32,574 bases of DNA from assembly GCA_017635675.1 (NCBI GenBank), contig JAGBLA010000196.1, positions 1 through 32,574 of the forward strand. The letters run 5' to 3'. Both the position numbers and the translations under genes were made by a program. Source of the stretch: Ruminiclostridium sp. Its GTDB lineage: Bacteria > Bacillota > Clostridia > Oscillospirales > Ruminococcaceae. The notes beneath the pieces are model-generated. The model did no database searches, was not told where the DNA came from, and saw only the letters and a program-made list of their open reading frames with translations. Of the stretch, positions 6,917 to 14,276 are shown in pieces. Numbering within the stretch: position 1 is the stretch's first letter; every line of letters begins with the position of its first letter.

Positions 6917-7933
6917 ATGGCAATGTTTGACAAGCTGCTCGCCAATCTTAAGGCAAGCAAAAAGACTATCGTATTTACCGAGGGCACGGACGCGCGCATA
7001 CTTTCCGCTGCGGACAGGCTCCTCAAGGAGGAGCTTATGGGAGTTATCCTTTGCGGAGAGCCAGGCGAAGTGAAGAAGGCTGCCGCTGACGGAGGCTTTG
7101 ATATCGAGAAGGCAACTATCCTTGACCCGCTCGGCTATGACGGCATGGAGGAGCTCGTTGCGAAAATGGTAGAGATACGCAAGGGCAAGATGACCGAGGA
7201 CGAGTGCCGTGACCTGCTCAAGAAGTCCAACTACTTCGGCACAATGCTCGTTAAAATGGGCAAGGCTGACGCGCTCCTCGGCGGCGCGACCTACTCCACC
7301 GCAGACACCGTGCGTCCCGCGCTCCAGATAGTAAAGACAAAGAAGGGCTCTTCACTTGTAAGCTCGTCGTTCATTCTGTTCAGAGAAAAGGACGGCAAGG
7401 ACGAGACTATCGCTATGGGTGACTGCGCTATCAATCTGCGTTATGAAGACAAGCTCGACAAGGAAGGCAACGTTGTTCAGACCGGCGCTCAGCAGCTTGC
7501 AGAGGTGGCTGTCGAGACCGCACGCACAGCAGCGTTCTTCGGTATCGACCCCAAGGTAGCGGTGCTCAGTTTCTCCACCTACGGCTCCGGCAAGGGCGGC
7601 ACAGTTCAGCTCAGCCACGACGCTGTCATCGAAGCGCGCAAGCTCGATCCCGAGCTCACGATCGACGGCGAATTCCAGTTCGATGCCGCGGTTTCCGCTG
7701 AAGTCGCAAAGACCAAGTGCCCCGACTCCAAGGTCGCGGGTCAGGCGAACACATTCATCTTCCCGATGATAGAGGCAGGAAACATAGGATATAAGATCGC
7801 TCAGCGTCTCGGCGGCTTTGAGGCTTACGGTCCGATATTACAGGGTCTCAACGCTCCTATCAACGACCTCTCCAGAGGCTGCAACGCCGAGGAAGTTTAT
7901 AAAATGGCTATCATCACCGCAGGCATGGCTTGA
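6917..7933 (+). CDS. pta: Phosphate acetyltransferase
   Basis: Cytoplasmic enzyme that interconverts acetyl-CoA plus phosphate and acetyl phosphate plus CoA, the first step of ATP-yielding acetate formation with acetate kinase. The 338-residue length is that of the short, regulatory-domain-free Pta. Family features include the N-terminal V-F-T-E-G-T-D-A-R-I segment, G-G-A-T-Y-S-T-A-D-T-V-R-P (about 122-134) and the C-terminal Q-A-N-T-F-I-F-P / G-P-I-L-Q-G-L segments that build the active-site cleft. The ATG at 6917 follows GGAGG with a 10-nt gap. It is monocistronic, with its own promoter and a terminator right after the stop; ackA is not adjacent. A phosphate butyryltransferase is less likely given these motifs. 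Confidence 0.93.
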   Translation: MAMFDKLLANLKASKKTIVFTEGTDARILSAADRLLKEELMGVILCGEPGEVKKAAADGGFDIEKATILDPLGYDGMEELVAKMVEIRKGKMTEDECRDLLKKSNYFGTMLVKMGKADALLGGATYSTADTVRPALQIVKTKKGSSLVSSSFILFREKDGKDETIAMGDCAINLRYEDKLDKEGNVVQTGAQQLAEVAVETARTAAFFGIDPKVAVLSFSTYGSGKGGTVQLSHDAVIEARKLDPELTIDGEFQFDAAVSAEVAKTKCPDSKVAGQANTFIFPMIEAGNIGYKIAQRLGGFEAYGPILQGLNAPINDLSRGCNAEEVYKMAIITAGMA

Positions 7934-7952
7934 TAACGGCATAAATTAAAAC

Positions 7953-7987
7953 AACGCACTTCCGATGAACGGAAGTGCGTTTTCTTT
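7953..7987. terminator. Terminator between pta and the antiporter gene
   Basis: An 11-bp perfect stem (AACGCACTTCC at 7953-7963 with its complement at 7971-7981) and 7-nt loop is followed by TTTCTTT on the plus strand. On the minus strand it is followed by T-rich sequence, so it can also serve the convergent antiporter gene, whose stop is at 7986-7988. Confidence 0.85.
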
Positions 7988-9188
7988 ATGTATTGTTTCC
8001 TGCCGGCACCGTATCCGGGAGCGGCTCGCCGCGGTACAGGAGTTTCAACACTATCGGCGTGGTGATCGAAGATACGATTATAAGAAGTATTACCGAGGTG
8101 AAATACAGCGGATCCATCATTCCTACGGCAAGACCTTTCTGCGAGACGATGAGCGCGACCTCGCCGCGGGTCATCATGCCGACGCCCACTTTAAGGCTGT
8201 CCTTCATGCTGTAGCCGAGCAGCTTTGCCGTGATGCCGCAGCCGATCACCTTTGTCACAAGCGCCATGAGCACGAACGCCAGCGAAAACCATATAAGATC
8301 GGCGGTAAATCCGTTGAACTGAGTTTTCAGACCGATACTCGCAAAGAACACGGGTCCGAACATCATGTATGAGCTGATATCCATTTTCTCGGCTATGTAT
8401 TCCGAGTCACGCAGATTGCAGAGTATAAGTCCTGCCACGTAAGCGCCGGTAATGTCCGCGATTCCGAAGAACTTCTCCGCGGAATATGCCATTATCATGC
8501 ACAGCGCAAGCCCGAGTATCGGTATGCGCCGCTTATGCGGATAGCGCTTGTCGATGAACTTGAAAACGTAGTAGGTTATAATGCCCACGCCAACGCTGAA
8601 CAGTATGAACAATCCCGTCTGCACCGCAACATCAAGCGGCTTTGATTCGGGATTTTTGAACCCGATAACGAATGTGAGCACGATTATGCCTATAATATCG
8701 TCAATTATCGCGGAGCTCATAATGAGCGTTCCGATATGTCCTTTCAGATGTCCGAGCTCCTTGAGCGTCTGAACGGTAATACCCACAGAGGTCGCTGTCA
8801 TTATCGTTCCGATGAACACCGCGCGCATGAACTGCTCGCTGCCTATTTCAGAGAAACCGAAGAACAGACTGTAAACGAGAGTTCCTCCCGCAAGAGGCAC
8901 CAAAACTCCCACAAGCGCCACGAGCAGCGCTTTCGGTCCTGTTTTCATCAGATCCTTCATATTGGTCTCAAGACCCGCGCCGAACATTATCAGCACAACG
9001 CCTATTTCCGCCATACGCGAAAGAAAATCCGACTGACCTACCCAGCCGAGCACCGACGGACCTATTATAAGTCCCGCGATTATCTCCCCCACGACCTGCG
9101 GCGCTTTCAGCTTTCCCGCCGCAAGACCAAAGATCTTCGCGCTGACGATTATAAGCGCGAGATCCTTCAGATATTCGATCCCTTCCAT
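7986..9188 (-). CDS. Cation:proton antiporter, CPA2 family (NapA/KefB-type membrane domain)
   Basis: Integral membrane protein of 400 residues, almost entirely hydrophobic helices (about 12-13), predicted to exchange Na+ or K+ for H+. Family segments are G-L-I-I-G-P-S-V-L-G-W-V (about 38-49), V-L-I-M-F-G-A-G-L-E-T-N (about 65-76) and I-T-G-A-Y-V-A-G-L-I-L (about 246-256). It lacks the cytoplasmic RCK/TrkA-N domain of Kef systems, so it is the simple exchanger form. The ion cannot be decided from sequence. The ATG at 9188 follows AGAAGG. It is transcribed alone from a promoter at 9336-9364 with a leader of about 140 nt. Confidence 0.85.
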   Translation of the reverse strand: MEGIEYLKDLALIIVSAKIFGLAAGKLKAPQVVGEIIAGLIIGPSVLGWVGQSDFLSRMAEIGVVLIMFGAGLETNMKDLMKTGPKALLVALVGVLVPLAGGTLVYSLFFGFSEIGSEQFMRAVFIGTIMTATSVGITVQTLKELGHLKGHIGTLIMSSAIIDDIIGIIVLTFVIGFKNPESKPLDVAVQTGLFILFSVGVGIITYYVFKFIDKRYPHKRRIPILGLALCMIMAYSAEKFFGIADITGAYVAGLILCNLRDSEYIAEKMDISSYMMFGPVFFASIGLKTQFNGFTADLIWFSLAFVLMALVTKVIGCGITAKLLGYSMKDSLKVGVGMMTRGEVALIVSQKGLAVGMMDPLYFTSVILLIIVSSITTPIVLKLLYRGEPLPDTVPAGNNT

Positions 9189-9335
9189 TACTACTGCCTT
9201 CTTTTGTTCTTTTTTACCGGGCTTCCCGTACCATACGCCCCGGTATATTTCTGTATATAAATTATTACTGCAGCGGTCAGACCATGAATATGTATTTAAG
9301 ATGTCTTCTTTACAATATTCAGCCGCTAAAAATAC

Positions 9336-9364
9336 AATATATCACAAAACGTATTATTTGTCAA
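9336..9364 (-). promoter_or_regulatory. Promoter of the antiporter gene
   Basis: On the minus strand TTGACA (9364-9359) and TATATT (9341-9336) have a 17-bp spacer. The predicted transcript begins near 9329, leaving a 140-nt leader before the ATG at 9188. The leader has a possible hairpin (TACCGGG with CCCGGTA) near its 3' part. I do not recognise a riboswitch class in it. Confidence 0.65.
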
Positions 9365-9375
9365 GCTGTCGTCAT

Positions 9376-9410
9376 AAAAACAGAACAGCTTATTACGAAA
9401 GCTGTTCTGT
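9376..9410 (-). terminator. Terminator of the acn-icd-rex operon
   Basis: A 12-bp perfect stem (ACAGAACAGCTT at 9380-9391 with its complement at 9399-9410) and 7-nt loop is followed on the minus strand by TTTTTATG. It lies 33 bp after the last gene of the operon. Confidence 0.85.
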
Positions 9411-9443
9411 CTCTGAGCCGTCTGACAACGCGGATAAACTCTG

Positions 9444-9947
9444 TCAGATTATCTTCCTTTCGTTTTTGTCATAGCAGTACACCGTTGTCTCGCCCGTTCG
9501 TCCGGGACACGGATAGAAGAACGTGTACGGCGCGTTTGTGATATCGAATGAGACCGTGCTATCGGCATCCGATACGCTTACTTTCCTGCAGTCCGTGTTC
9601 TCGATATGTATTGCGAGCCCTCGATGCCACATACACAGCCAGACGCCGTCTGCCTCTTTGAGCACAAGCTCATTATTCTCCGCGGTGTATTTACCGTCGG
9701 AGGTCTTTCTGAACGTCGTTGCCTCGCAGCGCTTGTAAGTACCGTTTGTATAAACGAACCATGCAAGAGTCTCTTCTCTGTCATAGTTTGTGCCTGCGAT
9801 CTCCATTTTGTCATTCTCGTAGAAATCTCTCGCATACTGCTGCATTCCATTTTTGCCGCTGTACGCGGTCTTTCCGCATGAACCGAGAAGTGTCACCGCG
9901 GCAAGCAGCCCTGCGGCTGCGGCTTTTGCGTGTTTTTTCATGCTCAT
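9444..9947 (-). CDS. Small lipoprotein of unknown function, coupled to rex
   Basis: 167-residue protein with a lipoprotein signal; the lipobox L-L-G-S-C puts the lipidated Cys at 24. The rest is a soluble, probably beta-rich domain with several Trp/Tyr/Cys residues (for example V-W-L-C-M-W-H-R-G), which I cannot place in a family. Its ATG overlaps the rex stop codon (ATGA) and follows GGAGG 10 nt upstream, so its translation is probably coupled to rex. It is the last gene of the aconitase operon and is followed by a strong terminator. A role in redox or envelope sensing would be a guess from location. Confidence 0.75.
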   Translation of the reverse strand: MSMKKHAKAAAAGLLAAVTLLGSCGKTAYSGKNGMQQYARDFYENDKMEIAGTNYDREETLAWFVYTNGTYKRCEATTFRKTSDGKYTAENNELVLKEADGVWLCMWHRGLAIHIENTDCRKVSVSDADSTVSFDITNAPYTFFYPCPGRTGETTVYCYDKNERKII

Positions 9948-10612
9948 TGCTCGCTGTCCTCCGTGTCCGGTCTTTTTTCGGGATTGTTTATCTTATAGCA
10001 CAGCGCCATAAGGCTGTCACCGAGATGTACGTTCTCGACAACAGCTCCGGGGATCTTTTCAAGCGTGATATCATAATGTGAGAAATTCCAGAACGCTTTT
10101 ATTCCAAGCTCCGAGAGCCTTTCGCATACTTCCGGAGCAGCCTCGCGCGGTATGCAGAGTATCGCGATGACAGGAAGCTCGTTTTCACAGAAGCTCCCGA
10201 GCTCGCTCATCGGCTGCACGGTCATGCTGCCGAGCACCGTACCCGCAAGCTTTTCGTTTATATCGAATACGCCGCATAGCCTGCAGCCGTACTTTTCATA
10301 GTCGAGATGTACGGCAAGGGCGCGCCCTAAGTTCCCCGCGCCGATAAGCACTGCGGGGAGCTCCTTGTTCACGCCGAGTATCTCGCCTATCTCCTCGCGC
10401 AGCTCCGAGACATTGTAGCCGTAGCCCTGCTGTCCGAACCCGCCGAAGCAGTTGAGATCCTGCCGTATCTGCGATGCCGTGACTTTCATTCTTTCCGCAA
10501 GCTCACGGGAGGATATCTTGCCTATCCCTTCCGAGAGCACCTCACCGAGAAAACGGTAATATCTCGGGAGCCTGCGGATCACCGAATTTGAGACTTTATC
10601 GTTCTTAGACAT
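9944..10612 (-). CDS. rex: Redox-sensing transcriptional repressor Rex
   Basis: Rex dimer that binds DNA when the NADH/NAD+ ratio is low and releases it when NADH rises; it typically controls fermentation and respiration genes. The 222-residue protein has an N-terminal winged helix (about 5-80; I-R-R-L-P-R-Y-Y-R-F-L and the S-Q-I-R-Q-D-L-N-C-F-G-G-F-G-Q-Q-G-Y-G-Y recognition region) and a Rossmann NAD(H) domain with G-A-G-N-L-G at 91-96. I chose the ATG at 10612, which has an AAGGGG site 7 nt upstream, over the ATG two codons earlier (10618), where the spacing would be 1 nt. It lies 33 nt after icd in the same operon. A Rex-like inverted repeat at the operon promoter (14108-14125) suggests autoregulation. 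Confidence 0.95.
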   Translation of the reverse strand: MSKNDKVSNSVIRRLPRYYRFLGEVLSEGIGKISSRELAERMKVTASQIRQDLNCFGGFGQQGYGYNVSELREEIGEILGVNKELPAVLIGAGNLGRALAVHLDYEKYGCRLCGVFDINEKLAGTVLGSMTVQPMSELGSFCENELPVIAILCIPREAAPEVCERLSELGIKAFWNFSHYDITLEKIPGAVVENVHLGDSLMALCYKINNPEKRPDTEDSEQ

Positions 10613-10645
10613 ATTCATGCCCCTTTTCGTGTGCTTTCGTGAGTA

Positions 10646-11857
10646 TCAGACCAGAGCTTTGAGTCTTTCGTTGATCTCGTCAAGGAACTGCTCGGTGTTG
10701 ACCTTTCTCTTGTCAGGGAGCGTTGAGAGCACATACAGGTCGCCTGTCATTACCCCTTCCTCGATGGTCTTTACAGTCGCTTCTTCAAGCTTCTTCGCAA
10801 AATCCGTGAGCTCGGGAGTGCCGTCAAGCTCTCCGCGCTTCTTGAGCGCGCCTGTCCACGCGAATATCGTAGCCACCGAATTCGTGGAGGTCTCCTCGCC
10901 CTTGAGGTGCTTGTAGTAATGACGGGTAACGGTGCCGTGCGCCGCTTCGTACTCGTAAACTCCCGACGGGGAAACGAGCACCGAAGTCATCATGCCGAGA
11001 CTTCCGAACGCTGTCGCCACCATGTCGGACATAACGTCGCCGTCGTAGTTTTTGCACGCCCATATATAGCCGCCCTCGGAGCGTATAACACGTGCCACCG
11101 CATCATCTATCAGAGTGTAGAAATACTCGATGCCCGCCTCCGCGAACTTCGACTTGTACTCTGTCTCGAAAATATCGGCAAAGATATCCTTGAATGTGTG
11201 GTCGTACTGCTTTGAAATGGTGTCCTTTGTGGCGAACCATATATCCTGCTTCGTGTCCAGCGCGAAGTTGAAACACGAACGAGCGAAGGAAGCGATAGAG
11301 CTGTTGATGTTGTGAAGACCCTGGATAATGCCGTCGCTGCCCTTGAATTCGTGAATGAGTTGGCGTGTCTCTTTGCCGTCCTTGTCTGTCACGATGAGCT
11401 CAGCCTTAGAGCCGTCCTTCACCTTCATCTCGCTGTTCTTATACACATCGCCGTATGCGTGACGCGCAATGGTTATCGGCTTTGTCCATGTGGGGATAAG
11501 GGAGTTTATGCCCTTTACTATTATAGGTGCGCGGAATACTGTACCGTCAAGGATAGCTCTTATTGTGCCGTTCGGGGACTTCCACATTTCCTTGAGGTTG
11601 TACTCGGTCATTCTCTGTGCGTTCGGCGTGATAGTAGCGCACTTTACAGCAACGCCGTACTTCTTGGTAGCGTTGGCGCTGTCTATGGTTATCTGATCAT
11701 TCGTTTCGTTGCGCTTTACGAGTCCGAGGTCGTAATACTCGGTCTTGAGGTCAATGTACGGAAGCAGGAGCTTATCCTTTATCATCTTCCAGATAACTCG
11801 GGTCATTTCGTCGCCGTCCATTTCGACGAGCGGGGTCTTCATCTGAATTTTTGCCAT
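10646..11857 (-). CDS. icd: NADP-dependent isocitrate dehydrogenase (eukaryote-like type)
   Basis: Cytoplasmic enzyme oxidising isocitrate to 2-oxoglutarate and CO2 with NADP+. The 403 residues match the homodimeric subfamily also found in mitochondria and cytosol of eukaryotes, not the E. coli Icd type: [10 protein letters not shown] near the N terminus, S-P-N-G-T-I-R (about 94-100) for isocitrate binding, and a late block G-D-V-M-S-D-M-V-A followed by A-A-H-G-T-V-T-R-H for metal and NADP binding. The ATG at 11857 follows AAAGGA. It lies 26 nt after the zinc-ribbon gene and 33 nt before rex. With aconitase in the same operon it forms the oxidative half of an incomplete TCA cycle that feeds glutamate synthesis. 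Citrate synthase is not in the window. Confidence 0.95.
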   Translation of the reverse strand: MAKIQMKTPLVEMDGDEMTRVIWKMIKDKLLLPYIDLKTEYYDLGLVKRNETNDQITIDSANATKKYGVAVKCATITPNAQRMTEYNLKEMWKSPNGTIRAILDGTVFRAPIIVKGINSLIPTWTKPITIARHAYGDVYKNSEMKVKDGSKAELIVTDKDGKETRQLIHEFKGSDGIIQGLHNINSSIASFARSCFNFALDTKQDIWFATKDTISKQYDHTFKDIFADIFETEYKSKFAEAGIEYFYTLIDDAVARVIRSEGGYIWACKNYDGDVMSDMVATAFGSLGMMTSVLVSPSGVYEYEAAHGTVTRHYYKHLKGEETSTNSVATIFAWTGALKKRGELDGTPELTDFAKKLEEATVKTIEEGVMTGDLYVLSTLPDKRKVNTEQFLDEINERLKALV

Positions 11858-11883
11858 TTGTATTTTTTCCTTTCGGTATAGTT

Positions 11884-12111
11884 TTATCCCTTGATATCGG
11901 TATCGAATATCATCTTTTTGCAGCCGGGACAGTAATCCGCATCTATTGTAAATGCAGTGAGAGTATATTTTGCGGCAGTCAATTTGTCTATCCCGATAAA
12001 CCTGTCAAACCAGCCGGTCTTTTTTTCGCCCGGTTTAAAAGTCACAGTGCTTCTGCCGTCACCGGACAGTATCCCCGACTGCATTTCCTTTCCGCAAAAC
12101 GGACAGTTCAT
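11884..12111 (-). CDS. Small zinc-ribbon protein of unknown function
   Basis: 75-residue protein with two Cys pairs, C3-x-x-C6 and C61-x-x-C64, which should bind one zinc ion. Between them is a short hydrophobic and aromatic core (G-W-F-D-R-F-I-G). Small Cys4 proteins of this kind are widespread in Firmicutes (a DUF resembling PF20097); the assignment to that family is from memory of its pattern. The ATG at 12111 has AGGGG 8 nt upstream, inside the last codons of acn. A GTG three codons earlier overlaps the acn stop codon and is an alternative. Its place between acn and icd suggests co-expression, but no function can be stated. Confidence 0.75.
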   Translation of the reverse strand: MNCPFCGKEMQSGILSGDGRSTVTFKPGEKKTGWFDRFIGIDKLTAAKYTLTAFTIDADYCPGCKKMIFDTDIKG

Positions 12112-12116
12112 GTTTG

Positions 12117-14048
12117 TCACCCCTGCTTTTTCGTGTAGTTGAGCAGACCGCCCTCAAGTATCATGCCCTTGCCGCGCTCGGAGAGTTCAAGTGTTGTATG
12201 GAAGAACGTACCCTTTGTGACGTTCTTGACAAGTATCTTGTCACCGTGCTTTATCGCGGTCTTCACGCCGGGTATCTCAAGCTTGTCGCCCTGTTCTATC
12301 TTGTCGTAATCTGCTTCGTTCACGAATGTGAGCGGGAGAATGCCGTTATTGATGAGGTTTTGCTTGTGAATGCGGGCGAATGACTTGCAGATTATCGCCT
12401 TTACTCCGAGATAAAGCGGAGCGAGAGCGGCGTGCTCACGGGACGAGCCCTGACCGTAGTTTGAGCCGCCGACGATTATGGACTTTCCGGCTTCCTTAGC
12501 GCGTTTCGGGAATGTCTCGTCACAGACTGTGAAACAGTATTCAGATATCGCAGGGATATTCGAGCGCAGAGGAAGTATCTTCGCTCCCGCGGGCATGATG
12601 TGGTCTGTGGTGATGTTGTCTCCGACTTTAAGTGTAACGCCTGCTGCGATGTTCTCAGCGAGAGGCTCGTTTATCGGGAACGGCTTGATGTTCGGACCGC
12701 GCAGTATCTCAACATTCGGTGCTTCCTCTTCGGACGCGGGCGGAGTTATCATGTTGTCGTTGACAACGAAGTGCTCCGGCATTACATAAGGCGGCATAGC
12801 GCCTATCGTTCTCGGGTCTGTGAGCACACCTGTGACAGCGGAGATCGCCGCGGTCTCGGGTGAAACGAGGTATATCTGACCGTCCTTTGTGCCGCTTCTT
12901 CCCTCGAAGTTGCGGTTGAAGGTGCGCAGAGAGATACCGTGTGAGTTCGGTGACTGTCCCATGCCTATGCACGGACCGCAGGCACATTCGAGTATTCTCG
13001 CGCCCGCGTCGATAAGGTCGGAAAGCGCGCCGCACTGTGCCATCATGTTATACACCTGCTTTGAGCCGGGCGCTATCGCAAGGCTCACGTCGGGGTGAAC
13101 TGTCTTTCCTTTGAGGATATGTGCGACTTTCAGAAGATCCTGCATGGAGCTGTTGGTGCAGGAGCCGATGCAGACCTGATCTATCTTGATATTTCCTATC
13201 TCGTCGATAGTCTTTACGTTATCGGGGCTGTGAGGACAAGCTGCAAGCGGCACAAGCTCCGAAAGGTCGATCTCCACGGTCTGGTCGTAAACCGCGTCAG
13301 GGTCAGCGGACAGCGGAACATAGTCCTCCTCGCGTCCCTGTGCTTTAAGAAATGCGCGTGTGGTCTCGTCGGACGGGAATATCGAAGTGGTAGCGCCGAG
13401 CTCCGCACCCATGTTGGTTATAGTAGCGCGCTCGGGGACTGACAGCGAAAGCACTCCCTCGCCGGTGTATTCCATTACCTTGCCGACACCGCCCTTAACC
13501 GAGAGCGTCTGAAGCACTTTTAAAATAACATCTTTTGCAGACACCCAGTCGCTAAGCTTGCCTGTGAGCTTTATATTCACTATCTCAGGCATGGTTATGT
13601 AGTACGCGCCGCCGCCCATTGCGACAGCTACGTCAAGACCGCCGGCGCCGCAGGCGAACATTCCGATGCCGCCGCCGGTGGGGGTATGGCTGTCTGAGCC
13701 TATGAGCGTCTTGCCGGGCTTGCCGAAGCGCTCAAGATGTACCTGGTGGCAGATGCCGTTGCCGGGACGGGAGAACCAGATCCCGTGCTTCTTCGCCACG
13801 CTTCCTATAAAACGGTGGTCATCGGCGTTCTCAAAGCCGGACTGGAGCGTATTGTGGTCGATGTAAGCCACAGAGCGCTCGGTTTTTACGCGGTCAACGC
13901 CCATGGCTTCAAACTGCAGGTATGCCATGGTGCCTGTGGCGTCCTGTGTCAGGGTCTGGTCGATGCGAAGCCCGATCTCTTTCCCCTTTATCATTTCGCC
14001 GTCAACGATGTGTTCCTTGATGATCTTTTCGGTAAGTGTAAGTCCCAT
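12117..14048 (-). CDS. acn: Aconitate hydratase
   Basis: Cytoplasmic [4Fe-4S] enzyme converting citrate to isocitrate. The 643-residue form is the shorter aconitase seen in Clostridia and Aquifex rather than the roughly 900-residue AcnA. Cluster ligands are C297 (C-I-G-S-C-T-N-S-S), C357 and C360 (C-A-C-G-P-C-I-G-M-G). The active-site segments D-S-H-T-P-T-G-G (about 119-126) and the swivel-domain G-G-S-N-Y-G-Q-G-S-S-R-E-H (about 525-537) are intact. A homoaconitase or isopropylmalate isomerase relative is the alternative, but the linkage with icd favours aconitase. The ATG at 14048 follows AGGAGG with 7-nt spacing. It is first in a five-gene operon with the promoter at 14086-14114. Confidence 0.92.
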   Translation of the reverse strand: MGLTLTEKIIKEHIVDGEMIKGKEIGLRIDQTLTQDATGTMAYLQFEAMGVDRVKTERSVAYIDHNTLQSGFENADDHRFIGSVAKKHGIWFSRPGNGICHQVHLERFGKPGKTLIGSDSHTPTGGGIGMFACGAGGLDVAVAMGGGAYYITMPEIVNIKLTGKLSDWVSAKDVILKVLQTLSVKGGVGKVMEYTGEGVLSLSVPERATITNMGAELGATTSIFPSDETTRAFLKAQGREEDYVPLSADPDAVYDQTVEIDLSELVPLAACPHSPDNVKTIDEIGNIKIDQVCIGSCTNSSMQDLLKVAHILKGKTVHPDVSLAIAPGSKQVYNMMAQCGALSDLIDAGARILECACGPCIGMGQSPNSHGISLRTFNRNFEGRSGTKDGQIYLVSPETAAISAVTGVLTDPRTIGAMPPYVMPEHFVVNDNMITPPASEEEAPNVEILRGPNIKPFPINEPLAENIAAGVTLKVGDNITTDHIMPAGAKILPLRSNIPAISEYCFTVCDETFPKRAKEAGKSIIVGGSNYGQGSSREHAALAPLYLGVKAIICKSFARIHKQNLINNGILPLTFVNEADYDKIEQGDKLEIPGVKTAIKHGDKILVKNVTKGTFFHTTLELSERGKGMILEGGLLNYTKKQG

Positions 14049-14085
14049 TCGGTTGCCTCCTGTGATATTTTATTCCATACTACAT

Positions 14086-14114
14086 ATTGTACTATACACA
14101 ATGAAATTTGTCAA
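14086..14114 (-). promoter_or_regulatory. Promoter of the acn-icd-rex operon
   Basis: On the minus strand a consensus -35 TTGACA (14114-14109) and -10 TACAAT (14091-14086) are 17 bp apart. The -35 is one arm of the inverted repeat at 14108-14125. Confidence 0.8.
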
Positions 14115-14125
14115 TATTTTGACAA
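14108..14125. promoter_or_regulatory. Candidate Rex operator
   Basis: A perfect inverted repeat of 7-bp arms around 4 bp (TTGTCAA-TATT-TTGACAA) covers the -35 of the acn promoter. Rex operators in Firmicutes have the same 18-bp frame, of the form TTGTnAA-N4-TTnACAA. Binding here would block RNA polymerase. rex itself is the fourth gene downstream. Confidence 0.6.
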
Positions 14126-14139
14126 TAAAAAAATCAACC

Positions 14140-14204
14140 GTTCATAAAACTGAAAATATGAACATATTGCACAATTTCACGTGTACAATTTTTATGAACA
14201 ATTT
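14140..14204. repeat. Repeat-rich control region upstream of the GHL10 gene
   Basis: A 9-bp inverted repeat, GTTCATAAA (14140-14148) and TTTATGAAC (14191-14199), encloses a further ATGAAC (14158-14163). Three direct copies of ACAATTT start at 14171, 14185 and 14198. The whole block abuts the -35 at 14217 and could be a regulator site. AT-rich chance repeats cannot be excluded. Confidence 0.35.
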
Positions 14205-14216
14205 TAGCGAAACCTA

Positions 14217-14245
14217 TTGACTAAACAGTTTGCGGGTGTTATAAT
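14217..14245 (+). promoter_or_regulatory. Promoter of the GHL10-amidase operon
   Basis: TTGACT (14217-14222) and TATAAT (14240-14245) are 17 bp apart. The predicted start near 14252 gives a leader of about 25 nt. The reading frame that begins in this promoter is therefore not the true protein start. Confidence 0.8.
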
Positions 14246-14276
14246 CATAATACGGCATAGTATGCGCGGGGGTGAC

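Noticed and set aside
9284-9541. 85-codon plus-strand frame after the antiporter gene
   Set aside because: It runs through a promoter and a strong terminator and into the antisense of the lipoprotein gene.
14101-14276. Riboswitch or small RNA in the acn/GHL10 gap
   Set aside because: The region is AT-rich, is explained by two divergent promoters and operator-like repeats, and leaves leaders too short for a riboswitch.
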